A stretch of 64,000 nucleotides of DNA, taken from assembly GCA_013368315.1 (NCBI GenBank), contig JAACJM010000265.1:1-64000 (forward strand). The letters are read 5' to 3'. This DNA comes from Tetrapyrgos nigripes. Its lineage: Eukaryota > Basidiomycota > Agaricomycetes > Agaricales > Campanellaceae. Shown here in pieces: positions 57,700-64,000 of this stretch. A program made the translations under genes and the position numbers. Position 1 is the first letter of the stretch, and each line of letters opens with the position of its first letter. The notes beneath the pieces are model-generated. The model was not told the DNA's origin. It saw nothing but the letters and a program-made list of their open reading frames with translations, and searched no databases.

Positions 57700-57963
57700 A
57701 TAGGCAGAGGATGTAGAAGGGCAGGGGACTTGGACGAAACAAAGTCGTCATCGAGATAGCGCTTCATCAAGATAACACTTCAGGAATCGGACCGCTTTCA
57801 GCTCACCTGACTCACACTGACCAAGTCCAAGGTGATCTGAAAATTCCTTGTCCTTAAATCTTTCCCTCAAATTTTATCAGCACAACTCGGTACAACTCGT
57901 ATCTACTCGGAAATTTCGACATCCATTCAGATCTTGTCAGGGTGATTTTTCACTGGGCATGAC

Positions 57964-58154
57964 CCACAGTCCCTGAAGACAACAAATTATTCCTGGTCTT
58001 CAAGATGAAAACTGGGCTATTCAGCACTCTGCAAATGGTCAGGCTTGTGACAAAGATGTGTTTTTGGGTGGTTCCCTGAATGAACGACATGGGCAACATT
58101 TCATCCATGGCAATTTGGTATGTCTCCAATGGATATATCTACTAATCTAAAGAC
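57964..58154. other. Short spacer between transposon and solo LTR
   Basis: No gene; ends in the AAGAC target duplication of the solo LTR. Confidence 0.4.
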
Positions 58155-58639
58155 TGTCATGAATCCCTCCATGCCTTCGCTTCTAGACCCTGTTCTTTGT
58201 TCTCCTTTCATCATTCTTCTCCCTTCCATCATTCTTCGCTTCTTTGGTTCTAGATCATGTTCCTTGTACCTATGGCTTCCATCTTCTTTGATGCATCATT
58301 TCTCTGATTGACAGATCATATCTGTACCTGTTACACATATTGACATCACTTAGATACCTGATTATCATTCCTTGATTGTTTCCATCAGTACCTGCTGATC
58401 TAATCTTGTTCTCCTTCGCACTTTTGTATATATACTCCAGGGCTTTGTAGATAGTTCCTCAGTCTGTCCACTTCTGTCCCTCTGATCCATACTGCTCAGC
58501 TCTGTCCTCAGTACTATGTAGACTCTGGCCCAGTACTGGCTTACTCACTTATACCATCTATTTGCCTTGTTCCTTCGTCTTTGGCTCCTGTGTGGTGGCC
58601 TGAGAGGCATCCAGTCCCTATCTGAACCTGTTCTTGACA
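58155..58639 (+). repeat. Solo LTR, 485 bp, with 5-bp TSD
   Basis: Starts TGTCATGA, ends TTCTTGACA, flanked by AAGAC at 58150-58154 and 58640-58644. A TATATATA box lies at about 58426. The ends match element B's (TGTCA/TGACA), but the body is different, so it belongs to another family of the same group. Strand inferred from the TATA box. Confidence 0.8.
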
Positions 58640-58691
58640 AAGACTAACTGAGCATTTCAGTCCTTTTTACCTTCGTTGGCTTCTTTTCAAC

Positions 58692-61600
58692 GTGTTGACT
58701 CCCCTACACCTTCATCTGTATGAAACCTTCCATTTCTTTTATTTTTATACTGATGACTATACATATTCTGCACACAATACATGTCGACCTCTTCAACGTA
58801 TCAACTACAACACATCAAGACCTGCTCAGACACCTGCAGCTATTGCCCCTGCTGCAAATGCACTACCTATCCCTCAAGCAACTCAACTCACTCCAGTTAA
58901 TGGTAAGCTTATAAAAGATGCATCATGTAGCGTGCTTATCTGGATCATTGCATCATCTTCAGGCCCAGTTCACAATTGCCATTCTATTGCACAGCATGCT
59001 CATCATCAACATGAAGCTCTTCAGTGAGAGCAAAACACATGTTCATTGGCACAATGTGCCTGTTGTGAATGCCAACGTGAGCAAAGACGACTCCTGTCCA
59101 TCCAGCCCTTGCCTTCCACAAGCTCAATACCTGTTCCTGATGTGCCCATCATGAACGCGAGCAATCCCCTGCTGTTGCATCAGGTAAGAAATCCTCTGAG
59201 AAATTTTCTGATGGCAGTGTCTCACTCCTCTTCTCAGCATCTGGACAGACTCAACACCACACAGCAATAAATCATCCACAACAGCTTCCTACCCTGTTGC
59301 TGACAGCCTTGAGTCAACAACGAGGTAATTATTCCAAGTAAGTTGATCATTGGTCCACTACTGATGATCACTGCCAACAGTGCATACCCCTTCACTGCTG
59401 AGAAGGTGCTCACCTTTACCTCAGAACTGTTCACCCAGGATCTGCTCTCCTTCACCTAACACCAGTGATGATGAGGATGATGAACATGGGTGGCCTGCAA
59501 GTAAGTAATACCCTATTTCATTTGAGAGCTGATCACTCAACATTCACAAATTTAGACACCAGTTTTAACCCCGACTACAGCATGCTCATAGATACTACAG
59601 GTCTTTTCTGTGCTGCCCAGCATCCTTATGCTGAGCCTATTGAGCGTCATGACCTGGGACAGATGGAATATATGTGTTGCCATTGCAGTGCACTTCATTG
59701 GCTTGCTGAGAAGACCTCCAAGTCCTCTCCCGTATCTCCTGAATTCAGCATGTGTTGCAAACATGGCGAGGTTTGTCTTCTGCTACTCCAGCTGGCTCTT
59801 CCATACCTTCATGATCACCAAGCCAAAGAGTTTTGGGACAAGGCTGCTCAATACAATGCTGCCCTTGCCTTCACCTCTGTTGGAGTTGATGTAGATGATA
59901 GTATCAGTGGTCATGGGTCTCCTGTATTCCGTATACATGGAGAATTAAAACATTGGTCTGGATCTCTGTTACCACATGATGGGAAAGCTCTGTCATATGC
60001 CCAGCTGTACATCCTCGATCCCTGAACTGCTCTTCAATATTGAATGCACCACAATGACAACCTCATGTATGAGACAATGGAGGGTTTGCAAACTCTGTTG
60101 AGCAGATCTATCAGCATGCTTTTGAGGTACTATGAAACCACCCTGATGCTCCCAATCTCACTGTCAATCTCTGAGTCATGCCTGGCCAAGACAGACAACA
60201 CTATAATTTGCCAACAGCTGATGAAGTTGCTGCTATAGTACCAGGAGATGGAACACAGGAGGTTGATAAGCACGACATCATTCTTAGTCTATGTTCAGGT
60301 GAAAATGGTAGTGGAGGTCTACAACGTGTCAATGATGGGCATGCTGCATATGTTCTGCTTTTTCCATGGGGAGAATTGGGATGGTATTGGAATTTTCAAT
60401 TACACCAGCCAGATGCTGAAGAACCAAAACGACTTTCTTCCACCTGCACCCTCAGGTTAATGAGTTTTCTACCATTCTCCATGGAGGCCAGCTTATGCAA
60501 CGTTATGCCATGGATTTGTGGGCCAGTGCAGACCAGAATCGTCTCAACTACCTAAGGAAGAATCAAACAAAACTTCGGGCTTCACTATATCAAGGACTTG
60601 AGGATGCACTGGAGAGGGACACATATCTAAACAATATTGGGCAACAGGTCATTCTACCATCATCATATATTGGTGGGCCTTGGCATATGCACCAGCACTA
60701 TCAAGATGCAATGATGATTGCATGTTTTTTCAAGAAGGTGGACCTCTTTGTGACTATGACAGCAGACCCCGCTTGGCCTGAAATTGCTCAAGAGCAGCAG
60801 ACTGCCCAGACTTAGTCAGTCAGGTATTCAAGATGAAGAGGAAGACATTGCTGGAGGATATATGGCAGATATTTGGGCCTATTGCTGGCTATGTGTATAT
60901 GATTGAATTCCAAAAGTGTGGCCTTCCTCATATGCATCTCCTCATCTTCCTTTGTCATGGTTACAAGCTGATCAGTCCTCAGGATATCGACACAGCAGTT
61001 TGGGCCCAGTGGCCTAATCCTGAAGAGGAGCCTCAGCTTTTCAATGTGGTGCAAAAGTGCATGGTACATGGGCCATGTGGTGCCTTGAACCCTCAGGCCC
61101 CATGCATGGAGAATGGCAAATGTACAAAAAACTTTCCTAAACCATTCCAATCCCATACCACCATGGATCATGATGGTTACCCCTTATACTATCTTCCTGA
61201 TGATGGACGGGAGTATGACATTGGAAACCACAAACTCGATAACCACTGGATAGTCCCTTACAACCCTTACCTTTCTGTGAAATATGGTTTTCATATCAAT
61301 GTCAAGTGTGCTACCTCCTTCAAGACAGTCAAATACACAGTCAAATACATTAACAAAGGCCATGACTGTGGAACATTGGCAGTTGAACAGCTGGATGAAA
61401 TCAAGCAATTTATTGAGGGACACCACTTTGCTGCATTGGAGGCCATTTGGCGTATCTTTCACTTTGATCTCCATGATCAGGAGCCCAATGTTGTTCGCCT
61501 TCCAATTTGGTCTGTTTTGATCCAACTGAGGATCCTGAAATTCTTTGCTGTCATGTTCATGAGGAAAAAAGTATACTCACAGCCTTTTTCAACGCTAATG

Positions 61601-61700
61601 CAGATCCTGTCATTGGCCAAACTGCTCAACAGTATACTTGTCAGGAGTTTCCTCAACACTTTGTCTGGAAGGACAACAAGTACTGGAAGTTGTGGGAATG
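58692..61700 (+). pseudogene. Helitron Rep (HUH nuclease) region, decayed
   Basis: Pieces in several frames follow Helitron order: an Ala/Pro/Gln-rich N terminus; 59465-60025 with YMCCHCSALHWLAE, FSMCCKHGEV and HGELKHWSGSLLPHDGK; 60178-60420 with YNLPTADEVAAIVPGDG and YVLLFPWGELGWYW; 60495-60815 with RLNYLRKNQTKLRASLYQG and VILPSSYIGGP; and 60833-61560 with the rolling-circle endonuclease motif GLPH MHLLIFL (His-x-His) and the double-tyrosine motif KYTVKYINKGHD. These residues are kept, but stops and shifts between pieces make the gene inactive. Initiates rolling-circle transposition in working elements. Confidence 0.88.
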
Positions 61701-63663
61701 AGGTTTTGCATTGGGACGGATGTACTATGTGCCTCCAAATGCAGGCGAGCAGTTTTATCTTCAGACTCTTTTGATGGTGATGAAAGGCCCAAAATGTTGG
61801 GAGGATGTTCGGCGCTATCGAGGCCGTACCTACAATACTTTTCAAGGCTTTTGGAGGATGATGGGGAATGGCGACAAGCATTGGAAGAAGCTTCAGAGAT
61901 GCAGACTGGGCATAGTCTTTGTCAGATGTTTGCTACTCTTCTACTCTTTTGCAATCCTCAATGTCCTGGGCTGCTTTGGAATGATTTCTGTGACCACATA
62001 TGTTTATGAGTAATGGGATGGGCAAACCCAACTGCAGAGGATGCTTATGATTACAGGCTTTATCTCTTTGATTGTATTCTGCAGGAATCAGGCCATTTTC
62101 TTGAAGAATTTATGGACATGCCTTTGCCCTGGCAGAACTGGGCATCTCAGACTGACAATCTTTTTATTGCAGAACAATTGGATTATGACTGAGAGGTGGG
62201 ACAGGAGAGAGTGGAGCAGAATTTGCAACTAATGGAGGGAAATCCTGAACAGAAGTTGGTGTTTGGCCAGGTGATGGGATCAGTGGAAAGTTGTGATGGT
62301 CAGCTGTTCTTTCTCAATGGACTGGGCAGGACTGGCAAGACATTTGTCTACAAAACCATCTGCCATGCAGTTTGTGCCCACAGTTGGATTACAGGTCAGC
62401 ATTTACTTGAGCATTTTGTCTGTAGATAGCTCAACTGATCATTCTTCATTTTTCTACAGGAATTGTGGTCGCACTGCTCATTCCATGTTCAAGATTCCCA
62501 TTGAAAACCTTACAGAAGAATCTCTCTGCAATATCAACAAGGATAGTCCATGAGCAGAGCTCCTTTGGCAGACATGCATCATTATTTGGGACAAAAGTCC
62601 AATGCAAATTGTTTGGCTTTTCAGGCCTTGGATCACAGTTGCTGTGATATATGGGATGACGATAGACCCTTTGGGGGTATACAATGGTTTTTGGTGGTGA
62701 CTTCCAACAAATTCTACCTGTTGTTGTTAAAGGCTCTCAGGAAGATATTGTTTCTGCCTGTCTGAAGTGTTCCTATCTTTGGCCTCTGATCACACCACTT
62801 AACCTGACTCAGAACATGCACCTAAACAGAGTGGTTCTGTAGATGAAGCTGACTTTGCTTCCTGGCTGTTGGATATCAGTCATGGCTGGAATCTCTGTTC
62901 CAACAACAACAATGTGTCATTGTGCAGCAGCATGTGAGTAGACTCTGAGGAGTCACTCATTGATACTATTTATCCACACCTTTCAACACTACCTATGGCT
63001 CCCCCTCCTGAGTACTTCCTTGAACGTGCCATTCTTGCCCCTCAAAATTCAGATGTGGACAGCATCAATCACGAACTTTTGGATTGCCTTCCAGAAGAAG
63101 AACAAGTTTACATGAGTGCTGATTCCATCATAAGGGAACAAGGTGCTGATGGAGAAGATCCCATACTGCCTGAGATGCTTCGTTCACTTGACACATCTGG
63201 ACTTCCACCAGGCGAGCTTCATTTAAAGCCTGGCTGTCCACTTATCCTTCTTTGCAATCTGGCACCAGCATGAGGTCTCTGTAATGGTACTCAGATGGTG
63301 TTAGTTTGCTCTTTGGAACAGGTCTTGGAGGTTAAAATTATTGGTGGAGATCATCATGGAGAACTTACACTCATTCCTCACATCACACTGATTCCCTCAG
63401 AAAAAAATGCAGAGTTCTCCTTTGTTCTGAAATAGTGCCAGTTCCCTGTTTGTTTGCCATTTGCTATGACCATCAACAAGTCACAAGGCCAATCTCTCAA
63501 GTATGTTGGTTTGGATCTTTGGGTGCTGGTCTTTACACATGGACAATTGTATGTTGGATTTTCTCAAGCTACCTCTGGTCAGAGAGTGAAAGTCCTCCTT
63601 CCCAATGACGAGCCTCTATCTCGAACTCCTAATATTGTATTCCCAGAAGTTCTGGTAAATTGA
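61701..63663 (+). pseudogene. Helitron PIF1-type helicase region, decayed
   Basis: 61711-62009 holds GRMYYVPPNAGEQFYLQTLL and, in a shifted frame, EDDGEWRQALEEASEMQTGHSL. The Walker A loop NGLGRTGKTFVYKTI is at about 62316-62360. A damaged Walker B region follows (IIIWDKSPM). 62995-63273 and 63454-63663 give the C-terminal signatures [40 protein letters not shown] and [13 protein letters not shown]. Several TGA/TAG codons replace residues that are Arg in the family. Would unwind DNA during transposition. Confidence 0.88.
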
Positions 63664-64000
63664 TAGATGTATTTTTAGTATGCAGACTAAACCAATATTG
63701 TGGAGGGTGAAATTTCGACAACGTTCTTTGCATTTTGACAATGTTCTTGCCTGTGACACGATCACATGGGTAATAATAAGTTAGTAAGTCTCAGTGCATT
63801 GCCATAGATGCTGAGTGAGATTTCAACTGTTCTCTAGCATCTTCTTTCCAGTTTGTTTTGGCATCATACAAGCCCTGTTCTGCAGTATAAATACCATGCA
63901 ATTTTTGAATGCCAATCCCAACTCAAAGTTCCAATATCCTGCATCCTGATTATTGTGCTCTGCTCTCTTCTTACTCTCTTTTCTCTCACTCTCATCATGT
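63664..64000. other. Downstream of Helitron; candidate 3' terminus
   Basis: No gene. A hairpin (CTCAGTGCAT at 63790-63799 and ATGCTGAG at 63808-63815) followed by CTAG at 63834-63837 resembles a Helitron 3' end, although the 18-nt spacing is longer than usual. Confidence 0.3.

Larger units (their letters stand above)
53149..57957 (-). mobile_element. Plavaka/CACTA-like DNA transposon, 4809 bp, two genes
   Basis: Both ends begin CCCAGTGAAAAATCACCCTG inward (22 identical bases in all). CATGAC is duplicated at 53143-53148 and 57958-57963. Subterminal regions hold many tctgac(c) words, as in CACTA-type elements. The minus strand carries an internally deleted transposase gene (57699-56346) and an accessory gene (56019-53621). 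Superfamily is assigned from the transposase C-terminal domain. Confidence 0.85.

Overview
The window looks like nuclear DNA of a basidiomycete fungus, most likely an agaricomycete. The evidence is short introns (about 45-80 nt, GTRNGT donors) splitting genes into many small exons, a local array of type-B carboxylesterase genes, and a dense mix of transposon families typical of mushroom-forming fungi: Ty3-like chromodomain retrotransposons, a Plavaka/CACTA-like DNA transposon, a Helitron, Tc1/mariner-, hAT- and MULE-like non-autonomous elements. No bacterial features, CRISPR array, rRNA or convincing tRNA was seen. Species cannot be named from sequence alone.

Layout. 1-2263: 3' part of an LTR element whose last ORF is not pol, followed by a polypurine tract and a 200-bp LTR. 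2264-7155: host-like DNA with one spliced gene for a predicted tail-anchored coiled-coil protein (5115-6821) and two clusters of short catac/gtatgg motifs. 7155-13515: an F-box/LRR-like remnant, a degenerate minisatellite, an apparently intact 10-exon carboxylesterase gene (8291-10567, minus), a 290-320-bp repeat in three copies, a leftover exon of another carboxylesterase copy, and a short-chain dehydrogenase pseudogene. 13516-20280: gene-poor, with a perfect hAT-like MITE (8-bp TSD), GC-rich inverted repeats and a polypyrimidine tract. 20281-23288: second carboxylesterase copy with a one-base deletion in exon 7 and a 728-bp element in intron 7. 24138-24930: palindromic MITE and an exon-intron-exon gene fragment.

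24931-38772: Ty3-like element A, nested with a complete 6353-bp Ty3-like element C on the minus strand (28121-34473, 4-bp TSD) inside its reverse transcriptase, and a 1395-bp TIR element D (35174-36568, 11-bp TSD) inside its RNase H. 39291-39775: a fourth carboxylesterase relic. 40830-51668: decayed gene of an uncharacterised multi-membrane-segment protein, split in frame by Ty3-like element B (41425-49277, TSD CCTTT); B's left LTR is itself split inside its TATA box by a Tc1/mariner-like element (41632-43269). 53149-57957: a Plavaka/CACTA-like transposon with a 6-bp TSD carrying an internally deleted transposase gene plus an apparently intact, many-exon accessory gene with tandemly amplified exons. 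58155-58639: solo LTR with 5-bp TSD. 58900-63663: decayed Helitron Rep-helicase.

How it fits together: this is a transposon graveyard around a small gene family. Premature stops in the elements are mostly TGA where relatives have CGA (arginine), and LTR-pair differences are mostly transitions with several at CpG, which points to methylation-linked C-to-T decay. Elements A and B carry a primer-binding site complementary to their own predicted transcript 5' end, as in self-priming Tf1/sushi elements. Likely working protein genes are the carboxylesterase at 8291-10567, possibly the 5115-6821 gene, and the accessory gene in the Plavaka-like element.
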